NCBI GenBank assembly: GCA_009833045.1
Contig: WUUP01000003.1
Span: forward strand, 382,636-446,635
Origin: Saprospirales bacterium GYS_P2D
GTDB lineage: Bacteria; Bacteroidota; Bacteroidia; Chitinophagales; Saprospiraceae
DNA length: 64,000 nucleotides
Reading direction: 5' to 3'
Made by a program: the position numbers and the translations under genes. Position 1 is the first letter of the stretch, and each line of letters opens with the position of its first letter. Below the pieces are notes generated by a model that made no database searches, had not been told where the DNA came from, and saw only the letters and a list, made by a program, of their open reading frames with translations. Shown here piece after piece: positions 1 through 9,291 of this stretch.

Positions 1-27
1 TGATGCAATAACAGGCTTCATAATAGA

Positions 28-1191
28 CTAATGAGACTCTATAGTCTGGTAAAATATCGATTTATAATCAGGATCATCAGCAAATGCTTCTTCTTCTATA
101 CTTTTCATCAGTTGCTGAGCTCTCTCAGTTTGCCCGAGCTTGTATAAGATAGCAGCTTTATAGTCCTTCTTACGGTAGCTAGGCTCTTTGAGTAACTGAT
201 ACTCGAGTAAATCGAGTAGCAGTAGCCAGTCATCTTTGAGCTTAGTCTGCTCCATCGCTAAGGCAAAGAGCTGGTCTTGCTTTTCCCAAGGGGTATCAGG
301 GTAGTAATAAAGAAAATTATAAAGCTCATCCATCAGAATCCCCTCATCAGGATCTACCGTCCTAAAGTACTCTATAGCGAAAAGTCGAAATAAGGAATCC
401 GCATGAGGCCCCAAATGCTCTTGGTATGCCTCCCACACGAGGTAGGGTTCCAGAGCTCCATCCCTTGTCAGATTGGAAAGTATATAGCTCTGTCGGAGAT
501 CCAGATACTGCTCCATGCCTATTGCCTCGGCTATGGATTTTTCATACTGAGCGAAGGCTATATCCATTCTTGGGCTGCACTTGCACTCTTTATGTAAGTT
601 GATTAGGATGGCAAGATCTTTTTCGTCAGTACCTGGCTGTGCATAGCTCAGCCATTCCTCCATATATCCACGAGCTCTGATCCTATCATCATGCTGGAGA
701 GATATAGAGGCCAGTTCTGCCCAGCCATCTTTAGGCGCATTTCCTGAGATTTTATCCATGGCCTTTTGGTACATCTTGTCATAGCTCACCGCAGATCCAT
801 AAAACTGTAAAAGATCATCATATCCACCCAATTTTGAGCTTTTCGCTAATATCACATCATCACTATTGAGTATCACATAGGCTGGATTGGATTCTATATT
901 CACTCGAGTGAATATATCATTGCGAGTATCTCGAGACCAGTCTAATAATACGGTACGAACAGACTTTCTCAATTCGGCTATACTGCTGTCATCATTTAGA
1001 CTTAATACTGAGTTTTGGGCATAGTCAGGATTATAAATCACATAAAGTAACAGTTGATCGTCCTCGAGGGAGGATAGGTTTTTTTTATGTTTTTTAGCTT
1101 TCTCAGCATTGAGCGCTTGATAGTCATACTGACCCATACCCATCACGACAGCTGCCATCGTAATCATCATCGCTAATAAATACTTGCTCAT
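28..1191 (-). CDS. Exported helical protein with thioredoxin-like N-terminus, function unknown
   Basis: I do not recognise a named family. From the ATG at 1191 the protein begins with a signal peptide (MSKYLLAMMITMAAVVMG), so it is probably periplasmic; an upstream in-frame start at 1242 would bury this signal and is less likely. Residues about 35-130 (a hydrophobic strand in LLLYVIYNP, then NPAYVILNSDDVIL) resemble a thioredoxin-like fold, but there is no CxxC pair, so redox activity is unlikely. The remaining two thirds are helical and alternate aromatic and acidic residues, like TPR-type repeats. It is divergent from the helicase gene that follows and shares no operon visible here. A scaffold or binding role is inference only. 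Confidence 0.6.
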   Translation of the reverse strand: MSKYLLAMMITMAAVVMGMGQYDYQALNAEKAKKHKKNLSSLEDDQLLLYVIYNPDYAQNSVLSLNDDSSIAELRKSVRTVLLDWSRDTRNDIFTRVNIESNPAYVILNSDDVILAKSSKLGGYDDLLQFYGSAVSYDKMYQKAMDKISGNAPKDGWAELASISLQHDDRIRARGYMEEWLSYAQPGTDEKDLAILINLHKECKCSPRMDIAFAQYEKSIAEAIGMEQYLDLRQSYILSNLTRDGALEPYLVWEAYQEHLGPHADSLFRLFAIEYFRTVDPDEGILMDELYNFLYYYPDTPWEKQDQLFALAMEQTKLKDDWLLLLDLLEYQLLKEPSYRKKDYKAAILYKLGQTERAQQLMKSIEEEAFADDPDYKSIFYQTIESH

Positions 1192-1373
1192 ACGTATTAT
1201 TGTGTAGAAGCTCAATATATCGGCAAAGTAGCATAAGAGCAAATAAAGAGGTCAAGAATACTGCATAGCTAAAAGGCTATAAATAAGGATATCCACGTTA
1301 ATCAATAATAAGAAGTAACTTTAGGACATATTTCCATCTCAAGAGAGTGGATTTTTGAAATGATAGATATTAT

Positions 1374-2651
1374 ATGACATTTAAAGAAATTGGGCTCGTC
1401 GATAGCCTTTTGGAGGGTTTAGATTACATGAGATTTGAGACGGCGACCCCCATTCAAGAGCAAGCAATCCCAAAAATTTTAGCGGGAAAAGACTTGTTAG
1501 CTTGTGCACAAACAGGTACTGGAAAAACAGCAGCATTCATTCTACCTATACTTAATAAGCTGGCCAATAATAATGATAACAGCATAAATACGCTGGTGAT
1601 CGCACCGACTCGTGAGCTGGTGCTACAGATAGATCAGCAGATCCAAGCGTTTTCATATTTCGTCGATGCTACGAGCTATGCAGTCTATGGTGGTGGGGAT
1701 GGACAGGATTTCACCGAGCAAAAAAGAGCTATACGGCGAGGAGCTGACATCATAGTCGCCACTCCTGGCAAACTCATATCACATATCAATATGGGATATG
1801 TAGACTTCAGCAAACTAAAGCATCTGATCCTCGATGAGGCAGATCGCATGCTGGATATGGGATTTTATGAAGATATCATGCGCATCGTAGGCAAGCTGCC
1901 AAAAAATAGGCAGACGCTCCTGTTTAGTGCTACTATGCCTCCTAAGATCCGTAAGCTATCAGAGTCCATACTTAATGATCATGAACAGATCCGTCTGTCC
2001 ATCTCTAAGCCAGCAGAAGGAGTACTCCAAGGTGCCTATCTGACCTATGACAATCAGAAGGCTGGGCTCATCAAAAAGCTCATACAGGACAAGCCTAACT
2101 ATAGCAGCATTATCATATTCGCCTCGACTAAAAAGAAAGTCGCAGAGGTCACCCGAGCCCTCAAGGGAAATGGATATGAAGTCCTCGCAGTCTCTTCCGA
2201 TCTGGAGCAGAAAGATAGAGAAGCGGCCTTACGCATGTACAAAGCTGGTACCGTACGTGTCCTCGTAGCGACTGACGTTCTGGCTCGAGGTATAGATATT
2301 AAGGGTATCAATCTGGTCATCAACTATGATGTGCCGAATGATGCCGAAGACTATGTGCACCGTATCGGACGGACGGCCAGAGCGGACTCTACTGGAGTAG
2401 CTCTCACGCTGATCAATCAGGACGACATGTACAAATTCAGTAAGATCGAGGAGCTGATCGAAATGGAAGTCATGAAAATCCCGATGCCTGCAGAGTTGGG
2501 TGATGGCCCAGCATGGAAACTTAACAACCGTGGTGGACGCTCAGGCGGCAGATCTGGTGGCCGTGGAGGCAATAATCGACGTAAAAACAATAACAAGCGC
2601 CACTCTAACTCAAATGGGCGCAAACCAAACAAAAAGAAGCAGGAACAATAG
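1374..2651 (+). CDS. rhlE: DEAD-box ATP-dependent RNA helicase, RhlE type
   Basis: This is an ATP-driven RNA-unwinding enzyme of the cytoplasm, used in ribosome assembly and RNA turnover. All core motifs are visible: Q motif (TPIQEQAIP), motif I AQTGTGKT (residues 45-52), PTREL, DEAD near residue 155, SAT, and motif VI HRIGRTAR (329-336). The last 40 or so residues form a basic low-complexity tail rich in RGG/GGR and then Asn/Lys/Arg, typical of RhlE-group helicases and likely to bind RNA non-specifically. It stands alone between divergent and downstream genes, 92 bp before the MFS gene. The ATG at 1374 matches the usual short N-terminus of the family. Assignment to RhlE rather than another DEAD-box subgroup is by overall layout. 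Confidence 0.92.
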   Translation: MTFKEIGLVDSLLEGLDYMRFETATPIQEQAIPKILAGKDLLACAQTGTGKTAAFILPILNKLANNNDNSINTLVIAPTRELVLQIDQQIQAFSYFVDATSYAVYGGGDGQDFTEQKRAIRRGADIIVATPGKLISHINMGYVDFSKLKHLILDEADRMLDMGFYEDIMRIVGKLPKNRQTLLFSATMPPKIRKLSESILNDHEQIRLSISKPAEGVLQGAYLTYDNQKAGLIKKLIQDKPNYSSIIIFASTKKKVAEVTRALKGNGYEVLAVSSDLEQKDREAALRMYKAGTVRVLVATDVLARGIDIKGINLVINYDVPNDAEDYVHRIGRTARADSTGVALTLINQDDMYKFSKIEELIEMEVMKIPMPAELGDGPAWKLNNRGGRSGGRSGGRGGNNRRKNNNKRHSNSNGRKPNKKKQEQ

Positions 2652-2743
2652 CAAATAATATTTTGTTATTGACACAATCGTTTCCAACATATGGCGATTC
2701 TGTAGGCTGTCACTATATTGTCAGTCATAGAAATTAATGTCGT

Positions 2744-4084
2744 ATGAAAAAGCCAAAGTTGTCCTTTTGGGAAATCTGGAATATGAGTGTCGGATTTCTC
2801 GGTATTCAGATGGGATTTGCTCTTCAAAATGGTAATGCCAGTCGTATTCTCCAAACTTTTGGTGCGGATGTCCATGAGCTATCGTGGTTTTGGATCGTAG
2901 CTCCACTGACAGGTCTGATCGTGCAGCCTATCATCGGCTACTATAGTGATAGGACATGGACATGGCTTGGTCGTCGTAGACCCTTTTTCTTGACCGGAGC
3001 GATCATGGCGGCTATAGGACTCCTCCTTATGCCGAATGCGGGGTCATTTACCCACGTCCTCCCCGCTCTCTGGATTGGCGCAGGTATGCTGATGATTATG
3101 GATGCATCATTTAATGTAGCGATGGAGCCATTCAGAGCATTAGTAGCTGATAAGCTGCCCTCAGACCAACGGACTCTCGGCTACTCGCTCCAGACCGTAC
3201 TCATCGGTATTGGTGCAGTGATAGGCTCTTGGCTACCCTACATTTTGGGCAATTGGTTTGGGGTCGAGATGAGTGCCGATGCGGGTACTATTCCTCAAAA
3301 TGTGATTGTCTCATTTGTCATCGGAGCGATCGTACTGATCACGACTATTATTTGGACTATCGTACGGACTCCAGAGTACTCTCCTGAGCAGCTCGCACAG
3401 TTTAACGAGACAGGTATAGAGGAGCATAATGATGGCCAAGGCCTACTTTCCATTTTCTCTGATATCTCTAATATGCCCAAGACAATGAAACAGTTGGGCA
3501 TCGTCCAGTTTTTCTCTTGGTTTGCCTTATTCTCAATGTGGGTATTTAGTACACCTGCTGTCGCTCAACACATCTATGGTCTCAGCAGAGATGATACTCA
3601 CTCTGACCTCTATCAGGAGGCTGGAAACTGGGTAGGTATTATTTTCGGCGTGTACAATCTGGTCTCTGCCATCTATGCCTTCTTACTTCCTTCCATTGCT
3701 AAAAAGTATGGCCGCAAGGCTACTCATGCCTTCTCCCTCAGTATTGGTGGTCTGGGATTGATCAGTATGTATTTTTTCTCGACACCAGGCATGTTGATTA
3801 TTTCTATGATCGGAGTAGGTATAGCTTGGGCGAGTATTTTGGCAATGCCATATGCAATATTAGCTGGATCTATTCCTGCTCATAAGATGGGCATCTATAT
3901 GGGTATTTTTAATCTATTCATCACGATCCCACAGATCGTCAGTAGTATTACTAATGGATTCATCGTGAATGGTCTTTTTGATAATTATGCGATCTATGCG
4001 ATCGTATTAGCAGGAGTACTTATGCTGATAGCCGCATTTTGTGTGAGATTTGTAGATGATGTAGATGAGCAAGTAGCGCTATAA
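2744..4084 (+). CDS. MFS transporter, sugar (SLC45/GPH-like) type
   Basis: A 12-helix inner-membrane major facilitator of 446 residues. The opening region (FWEIWNMSVGFLGIQMGFAL) and the loop GYYSDRTWTWLGRRRP, a motif-A-like D-R-x4-GRRRP signature between helices 2 and 3, are what I associate with SLC45/GPH-like sugar porters of Bacteroidota, often maltose or sucrose transporters. The central cytoplasmic loop, about residues 215-245, is acidic. The substrate cannot be read from sequence; a disaccharide is inferred because the chromosome also carries a maltose phosphorylase cluster 26 kb away. The stop lies 3 bp before rlmH, so the two are probably co-transcribed although functionally unrelated. 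Confidence 0.82.
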   Translation: MKKPKLSFWEIWNMSVGFLGIQMGFALQNGNASRILQTFGADVHELSWFWIVAPLTGLIVQPIIGYYSDRTWTWLGRRRPFFLTGAIMAAIGLLLMPNAGSFTHVLPALWIGAGMLMIMDASFNVAMEPFRALVADKLPSDQRTLGYSLQTVLIGIGAVIGSWLPYILGNWFGVEMSADAGTIPQNVIVSFVIGAIVLITTIIWTIVRTPEYSPEQLAQFNETGIEEHNDGQGLLSIFSDISNMPKTMKQLGIVQFFSWFALFSMWVFSTPAVAQHIYGLSRDDTHSDLYQEAGNWVGIIFGVYNLVSAIYAFLLPSIAKKYGRKATHAFSLSIGGLGLISMYFFSTPGMLIISMIGVGIAWASILAMPYAILAGSIPAHKMGIYMGIFNLFITIPQIVSSITNGFIVNGLFDNYAIYAIVLAGVLMLIAAFCVRFVDDVDEQVAL

Positions 4085-4087
4085 ACT

Positions 4088-4555
4088 ATGCAGATCACCT
4101 TTCTTTGGTTGGGAAAATCAAAATATAAGAGCTATACCGAGCTCGAGTCGATGTACGCTAAGCGACTCAAGCACTACTGCCGTCATGAGATCTTAGGACT
4201 CAAAGAGATCAAGCAGAAAGGAGATCCGACAGAGATCAAGAAAAAAGAAGCGGAGCTATTCTTATCTCAAATAGCTGATAGCGACTATGTAGTCCTACTG
4301 GATGAAAGAGGTAAATCAATGAGTTCTATGGGACTCTCCACCTGGCTACAGAAGCGCATGAATGCAGCGACTAATCGAGTGGTATTCATCATAGGTGGAT
4401 CATTTGGAGTGGACCAAAGCTTATTTGATCGAGCGAACTATACCTGGTCACTATCTGAACTGACCATGACTCACGATATGGCTCGACTCTTACTACTCGA
4501 GCAGATATACCGAGGATATACGATCCTACGTGGAGAAAAATATCATAACGAATAG
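4088..4555 (+). CDS. rlmH: 23S rRNA (pseudouridine1915-N3)-methyltransferase RlmH
   Basis: A SPOUT-class methyltransferase that uses S-adenosylmethionine to N3-methylate pseudouridine 1915 in helix 69 of 23S rRNA. The length of 155 residues is normal for the family. Signature segments are present: VVLLDERGKSMSS in the middle, the SAM-binding knot region VVFIIGGSFGVD, and the C-terminal SELTMTHDMAR followed by LLEQIYRGYTI and GEKYHNE, with the terminal YH characteristic of RlmH. It follows the MFS gene by 3 bp and converges on the TlpA-like gene (16 bp between stops), with no clear terminator hairpin between them. Confidence 0.95.
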   Translation: MQITFLWLGKSKYKSYTELESMYAKRLKHYCRHEILGLKEIKQKGDPTEIKKKEAELFLSQIADSDYVVLLDERGKSMSSMGLSTWLQKRMNAATNRVVFIIGGSFGVDQSLFDRANYTWSLSELTMTHDMARLLLLEQIYRGYTILRGEKYHNE

Positions 4556-4571
4556 TCAGTCTATAGTCGGA

Positions 4572-5990
4572 TTAATTCATCCGTCCCTCGGAATCGTCGA
4601 TTTTCATGAGCTGCTCCATGACAGCGTCGAGATTCTCAGCAGGTACTTTCTTGAGCTTGATTTTCTTGTCCTTGTCTAAGATATAGATCGATGGAGTCGA
4701 GTTGACATAGTATTTAGAGAAGATCCTTGATCTGTGGTATTCATCTCCAGTATTGAGGAGTGTTTCCATGTTTTTCTCTTTGACACCTTCCCAGCATTCC
4801 CCGTATTTTTTACCTGTCTTAGTACAAACCGTGAGGATATCGACTGACTTATCCTTGTACTTTTCATTGAAGTCAATGATGTGCGGCATTGCCTTAGTAC
4901 AGTGTCCACAGTCAGGTTTCCAAAAGACGATAATAGTAAAGTCTTTGTTGAAATCAGCTAAGGTGTACGGATTACCCTCTTCGTCAAACACCTCAAATTC
5001 TGGAGCCTCTTTACCTATCAAAGTAGGAGCCAGTTTCTTAGCATTTCCTACGATCTCTCCGAGATTTTCTTCAGATACCCATGGAGCTTTTCCTTTATCA
5101 TAGTAGTTGAGCGCCAAGTGCACATAGACCGCATCCATCCCGATGTACTTAGAGTTGCCATAGTGACCAAGGTAGTAGCTCAGATAGTATTGATATGCCT
5201 CCTCAGAAGGCTCGAGCTCTGCGAGGATATAGTCCAAAGATGTATTAATCGAATCTGCCTGCTGAGGTGTCAAATTATTCATATAGTACTCTATTCGCTG
5301 ATGCATGACAGGTGTGCGCAGCATTCTCGGATCAGAAAGAGGTACATTATTAAAATAGCGCTCCTTATAGTAAACATATTTCTGCTGATCAATCTCTTCT
5401 TGTGTACCCTCAAACTCTGGAAACTCAAAAGGCAAATTACTCTTCAGGAGTAGCGCTGTGATCGTATTACCATACTCAGAGATGATCTCATTTTGATAGG
5501 CGACTACTGCTGCATTGACCGCTTCTTTATCTTTTTGGAGCTGATCGACTATCGATACCATAGACGAGTCAGCAGTCTGCAGCGCCTGATCGATCCGGCT
5601 AATCTCTGCTCTACTCATGTTCAAATTAGTCATGTATTCGTAAAATAAGCTATTCTCAGCGCTCCCTTCAAAGACCAATTGATTAGCTCGCTCTTTATTG
5701 ATATTCACCTTAAACTCCTGATCCTCGTCCAGTAAGACCTGATAGAACTCTCCCGTAGGACGTGCTACCATGACATACATCCCCTGTGCCAAGGTCGAAT
5801 CTGACTGATAGCGAAAGTCCTTTTGATTATCACTATAGAGCGTATCGGTCACGAGTATCTTATCCGCAAAATAATGAGCTAATATCACCGTGTCGGATTC
5901 ATAGTTTTCGATCTCGATCTGTATATCTACCTGTGCTGAAGCGATACCGCAGAATAAAGTGGCTATCGCTAAGAGTAAGAAGTTCTTCAT
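4572..5990 (-). CDS. TlpA-like thioredoxin-domain protein (DUF5106/DUF4369-like N-terminus)
   Basis: An exported thiol-disulfide protein of 472 residues. It starts with a signal peptide ending near residue 19 (GIASAQ). Residues about 20-120 form a beta-rich DUF4369-like domain seen in Bacteroidota thioredoxins, followed by a long helical DUF5106-like segment (about 130-310). The C-terminal AhpC/TlpA domain carries the redox motif CGHC (361-364, in WKPDCGHC). A second Cys pair follows (VCTKTGKKYGEC), unusual for simple TlpA proteins. The likely role is reduction or isomerisation of disulfides in periplasmic or outer-membrane proteins, possibly cytochrome maturation. It stands alone, divergent from nothing and convergent with rlmH. 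Confidence 0.85.
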   Translation of the reverse strand: MKNFLLLAIATLFCGIASAQVDIQIEIENYESDTVILAHYFADKILVTDTLYSDNQKDFRYQSDSTLAQGMYVMVARPTGEFYQVLLDEDQEFKVNINKERANQLVFEGSAENSLFYEYMTNLNMSRAEISRIDQALQTADSSMVSIVDQLQKDKEAVNAAVVAYQNEIISEYGNTITALLLKSNLPFEFPEFEGTQEEIDQQKYVYYKERYFNNVPLSDPRMLRTPVMHQRIEYYMNNLTPQQADSINTSLDYILAELEPSEEAYQYYLSYYLGHYGNSKYIGMDAVYVHLALNYYDKGKAPWVSEENLGEIVGNAKKLAPTLIGKEAPEFEVFDEEGNPYTLADFNKDFTIIVFWKPDCGHCTKAMPHIIDFNEKYKDKSVDILTVCTKTGKKYGECWEGVKEKNMETLLNTGDEYHRSRIFSKYYVNSTPSIYILDKDKKIKLKKVPAENLDAVMEQLMKIDDSEGRMN

Positions 5991-6102
5991 TATAGTTACT
6001 TGAGCTAATCCATTTATAAACCATGGAAGATTCTAAATATTATCCCTTCGATGGTGGATTTAAATTCATCTTAACAAACAGTTTATCACGGTTGTTCGCT
6101 TA

Positions 6103-7035
6103 TTAGTTTTTTCTACCAGCCAAAAGATACAGCACTGCCATTCTCACCGCCACACCATTTTCTACTTGCTGTAGTATGATGCTATGCTCAGAGTCAGCGA
6201 CATCACTATTGAGCTCGACGCCCCTATTGATAGGTCCCGGGTGCATGATAGTGATTTCACGATCGAGCCGATCGAGCCGTTTTTTGTCGATACCATAGTA
6301 GAGATTGTATTCTCTCAGACTCGGTATATACTTGATATCCTGACGCTCGAGTTGAATCCTGAGGACATTAGCCACATCACACCATCGCAGTGCCTTGTCG
6401 ATATCATACTCGACACCTACACCGAGTGACTCAATATGCTTAGGGATGAGCGTGGCAGGACCACAGACTTTGACCTCAGCGCCAAGCTTTTGTAGGCAGA
6501 ATATATTGCTCAATGCTACTCTCGAGTGCTTGACATCTCCGATGATCACTACCTTTTTGCCAGCGACTTCTCCCAGCTTTCGCCGAATGGAATATGAGTC
6601 TAATAGTCCCTGTGTAGGATGCTCGTGGGTGCCGTCCCCTGCATTGATCACATTCGCATTAATCTTTTTGGACAAAAACATCGGGGCTCCAGGCACGGGG
6701 TGACGCATGACCACCATATCAACCTTCATCGCCAAGATATTATTGACCGTATCCAAGAGCGTCTCTCCCTTCTTGACCGATGATGAAGACGCCGAAAAAT
6801 TAACCACATCCGCAGAAAGTCTTTTCTCGGCCAGCTCAAATGACATCTTGGTACGAGTCGAATTCTCAAAAAACAGATTGGCGATAGTTACGTCTCTGAG
6901 AGATGGTACTTTTTTGATCGGTCGATTGATCACATCTATGAAGCTATCCGCCGTATCAAATATTAAATCAATGTCCTCTTTGGTGATGTATTTGATCCCA
7001 AGTAAATGCTTGGTACTGAGGCTTGATTCAGGCAT
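6103..7035 (-). CDS. pyrB: Aspartate carbamoyltransferase catalytic chain
   Basis: Catalyses carbamoyl phosphate + L-aspartate to N-carbamoyl-L-aspartate, the committed step of pyrimidine synthesis in the cytoplasm. The 310 residues match the catalytic-chain length. The carbamoyl-phosphate motif STRTK is at residues 59-63 (within FFENSTRTKMSFE), HPTQGLLD lies near residue 130, and the aspartate-loop region with HPGPINRG is near the C-terminus. It is the last gene of argS-glnS-pyrR-pyrB, 4 bp after pyrR. No pyrI regulatory chain is nearby; the dihydroorotase-like protein at 60441 lacks catalytic residues and could instead be a structural partner, as known for PyrC' of Pseudomonas. Confidence 0.96.
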   Translation of the reverse strand: MPESSLSTKHLLGIKYITKEDIDLIFDTADSFIDVINRPIKKVPSLRDVTIANLFFENSTRTKMSFELAEKRLSADVVNFSASSSSVKKGETLLDTVNNILAMKVDMVVMRHPVPGAPMFLSKKINANVINAGDGTHEHPTQGLLDSYSIRRKLGEVAGKKVVIIGDVKHSRVALSNIFCLQKLGAEVKVCGPATLIPKHIESLGVGVEYDIDKALRWCDVANVLRIQLERQDIKYIPSLREYNLYYGIDKKRLDRLDREITIMHPGPINRGVELNSDVADSEHSIILQQVENGVAVRMAVLYLLAGRKN

Positions 7036-7039
7036 TGGC

Positions 7040-7591
7040 TTAAGAATTTACTTTTTTACTGTAAAATTTGATCTGATCTCTACTATGCTCAGGCTTCCAT
7101 TCCACTCTGACGTAGGCTTCGTCGATGGCATCTACCGTGATTCCCTTGTAGTCAGCACGGATCGGCAGATGACGATTAAACCGACGATCTACTAATACTA
7201 ATAGCTCCACCTCGGCGGGTCGGCCAAAATGCTGCAAAGCACTCATGGCTGCCTGTATCGTCCGTCCTGTATAGAGTACATCATCGATCAGTATGACCCG
7301 CTTATCCTCTACTAAAAAATCAATGGTAGTCTCACTCGGTCGGATTGGATTTTCTCGACGACGATAGTCATCTCTATAAAAACTGATATCCAGCTTACCG
7401 TAGTCTACTTTGAGCCCCATCTCGTCTTGGAGTATTGATACGATACGATCTGCGAATAAAGCCCCTTTCTCCTGTATTCCGATGATACATGTATCAGAGA
7501 AGTCATCATAATTCTCTATCAGCTGATAGCATAGACGCCTCAGGGTGAAGTTGAGCCGATCCGAATTAAGTATGACTTTACCTCGTGTCAT
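7040..7591 (-). CDS. pyrR: Bifunctional pyr operon regulator / uracil phosphoribosyltransferase
   Basis: A PyrR-family phosphoribosyltransferase. In Gram-positive bacteria PyrR binds pyr mRNA in response to UMP and causes attenuation, and it has weak uracil phosphoribosyltransferase activity. The PRPP-binding motif VILIDDVLYTGRT is at residues 99-111, and the length of 183 is typical. The gene lies 3 bp after glnS and 4 bp before pyrB. I cannot see an obvious PyrR-binding attenuator because the intergenic gaps are only a few bases; if it regulates RNA, the site must lie inside glnS or upstream of argS, or it acts elsewhere. Confidence 0.93.
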   Translation of the reverse strand: MTRGKVILNSDRLNFTLRRLCYQLIENYDDFSDTCIIGIQEKGALFADRIVSILQDEMGLKVDYGKLDISFYRDDYRRRENPIRPSETTIDFLVEDKRVILIDDVLYTGRTIQAAMSALQHFGRPAEVELLVLVDRRFNRHLPIRADYKGITVDAIDEAYVRVEWKPEHSRDQIKFYSKKVNS

Positions 7592-7594
7592 GGC

Positions 7595-9286
7595 TTATTT
7601 AGCTTGAAGTTTTTTCCAGGTATCCTTGAGCGTCACTGTACGATTGAATACTATCTGCTCATCAGTGCTATCGGGATCTTTGACAAAATAGCCTTTTCTC
7701 ATGAACTGTACTCCTACACCTACCTCAGCATCTACGATAGCAGGTTCAGCTTTTGCTGCTGGGATGATGTGTAGGGATTCTTCATTATAAAATTCCATCA
7801 GATCTCTATCCTCATGTGCATCAGGCGTCGGATCTGTGAATAATCGATCATATTGATTGACCTGTATATCTACTGCGCTATCCATTTTGACCCAGTGCAG
7901 CGTACCTTTCGCTTTGACACCAGAGGTATCACTACCACTCTTGCTATCTGGATAGTAGGTACAGTTGATCTGAGTGATTTCTCCATTTCCATCCTGCTCA
8001 TAGCCCTCACAGTGGATGATATAGGCGCCTTTGAGGCGAACACTTCTACCTGGACCGAGACGGAAGAACTTACGAGGTGGATCTATCATGAAGTCATCTC
8101 GCTCGATGTAGATCTCTCTACCGAAAGGCATCGTACGAGATCCCATGCTTTCGTCCTCTGGATTATTGATCACTGTCAGCTCTTCGCTCTCGCCCTCTGG
8201 ATAGTTAGTGATGACGAGCTTAATAGGATTGAGCACGACCATGAGACGAGCAGCTGTTTTATTCATCTCCTCACGTACACATGCCTCAAGGAGGGCCATA
8301 TCGATCACGTTATCTCGCTTAGCGATACCAACTTTATCACAGAATGTCCTGATCGCTGCAGGTGGATATCCTCGACGTCTCATCCCAGAGATAGTCGACA
8401 TCCGAGGATCATCCCAAGCGGCCACTTTACCTTCTTGGATAAGGCGCAATAGTTTACGCTTACTGGTGATCATATAAGCGACATTCATCCGAGCAAACTC
8501 AATCTGTCTCGATGGAAATATCTCTAACTTTTCTATCAACCAATTATACAGATCTCTATGATGTCTAAACTCGAGTGAACATAGAGAATGCGTGATCTCC
8601 TCGATACTATCTGACTGACCATGAGCAAAGTCATACATCGGGTAAATACACCATTCATCTCCCGTCCTATGATGTGTCTCTTTCTTTATGCGATAGATCA
8701 CAGGGTCTCTCATATGCATATTAGGAGAGGCCATATCGACTTTAGCTCTGAGCACTCTCGAGCCATCTTCGTACTCTCCGTTTTTCATTCCTTCGAATAA
8801 TCGAAGATTCTCCTCTACACTGCGACTACGGTATGGACTATCTGTCCCAGGCTCAGTCGGTGTTCCTTTCATATCAGCGATCTCATCTGGTGATGAGTCG
8901 TCCACATAGGCTAATCCTTCTCGGATCAGTTTAATAGCGAACTGATATAACTGACCAAAATAATCAGAGGCGTAATACTCTGTATCGTGCCACTCAAAGC
9001 CTAACCAATTGATATCTCGTTTTATAGCATTGACAAACTCTGTATCCTCTGTAGTCGGATTAGTATCGTCAAATCTAAGATTCGTCTTGCCTTTATACTT
9101 CTGAGCGATGCCAAAATTGAGGCATATCGCCTTAGCATGCCCGATATGTAGATAGCCATTAGGCTCTGGCGGAAATCGGGTATGAATCTCCTTAGTCACC
9201 TTACCTGAGATGACATCTTTTTCGAGCTCCTCTTCGATGAAGTTGCGAGGACTTCCTAATATATCTTTGAGTTCTTCCTTCAGCAT
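7595..9286 (-). CDS. glnS: Glutaminyl-tRNA synthetase
   Basis: Class I synthetase charging tRNA-Gln with glutamine in the cytoplasm, 563 residues. The HIGH motif is exact (PPEPNGYLHIGHAK, HIGH at 47-50). The second signature, normally VMSKRKL in GlnRS, reads MITSKRKL near residue 275, so the Met of MSK is replaced by Thr while the Ser-Lys-Arg core is kept. The downstream VAAWDDPRM stretch and the C-terminal beta-barrel anticodon-binding region are normal. Gln usage of a direct GlnRS implies that this organism does not rely solely on the Gat transamidation route. It is second in the argS-glnS-pyrR-pyrB operon, 5 bp after argS. Confidence 0.96.
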   Translation of the reverse strand: MLKEELKDILGSPRNFIEEELEKDVISGKVTKEIHTRFPPEPNGYLHIGHAKAICLNFGIAQKYKGKTNLRFDDTNPTTEDTEFVNAIKRDINWLGFEWHDTEYYASDYFGQLYQFAIKLIREGLAYVDDSSPDEIADMKGTPTEPGTDSPYRSRSVEENLRLFEGMKNGEYEDGSRVLRAKVDMASPNMHMRDPVIYRIKKETHHRTGDEWCIYPMYDFAHGQSDSIEEITHSLCSLEFRHHRDLYNWLIEKLEIFPSRQIEFARMNVAYMITSKRKLLRLIQEGKVAAWDDPRMSTISGMRRRGYPPAAIRTFCDKVGIAKRDNVIDMALLEACVREEMNKTAARLMVVLNPIKLVITNYPEGESEELTVINNPEDESMGSRTMPFGREIYIERDDFMIDPPRKFFRLGPGRSVRLKGAYIIHCEGYEQDGNGEITQINCTYYPDSKSGSDTSGVKAKGTLHWVKMDSAVDIQVNQYDRLFTDPTPDAHEDRDLMEFYNEESLHIIPAAKAEPAIVDAEVGVGVQFMRKGYFVKDPDSTDEQIVFNRTVTLKDTWKKLQAK

Positions 9287-9291
9287 ATCAT

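Noticed and set aside
7853-8452. Long open frame on the plus strand opposite glnS
   Set aside because: It is the antisense shadow of a clearly coding, conserved gene and has no recognisable domain.
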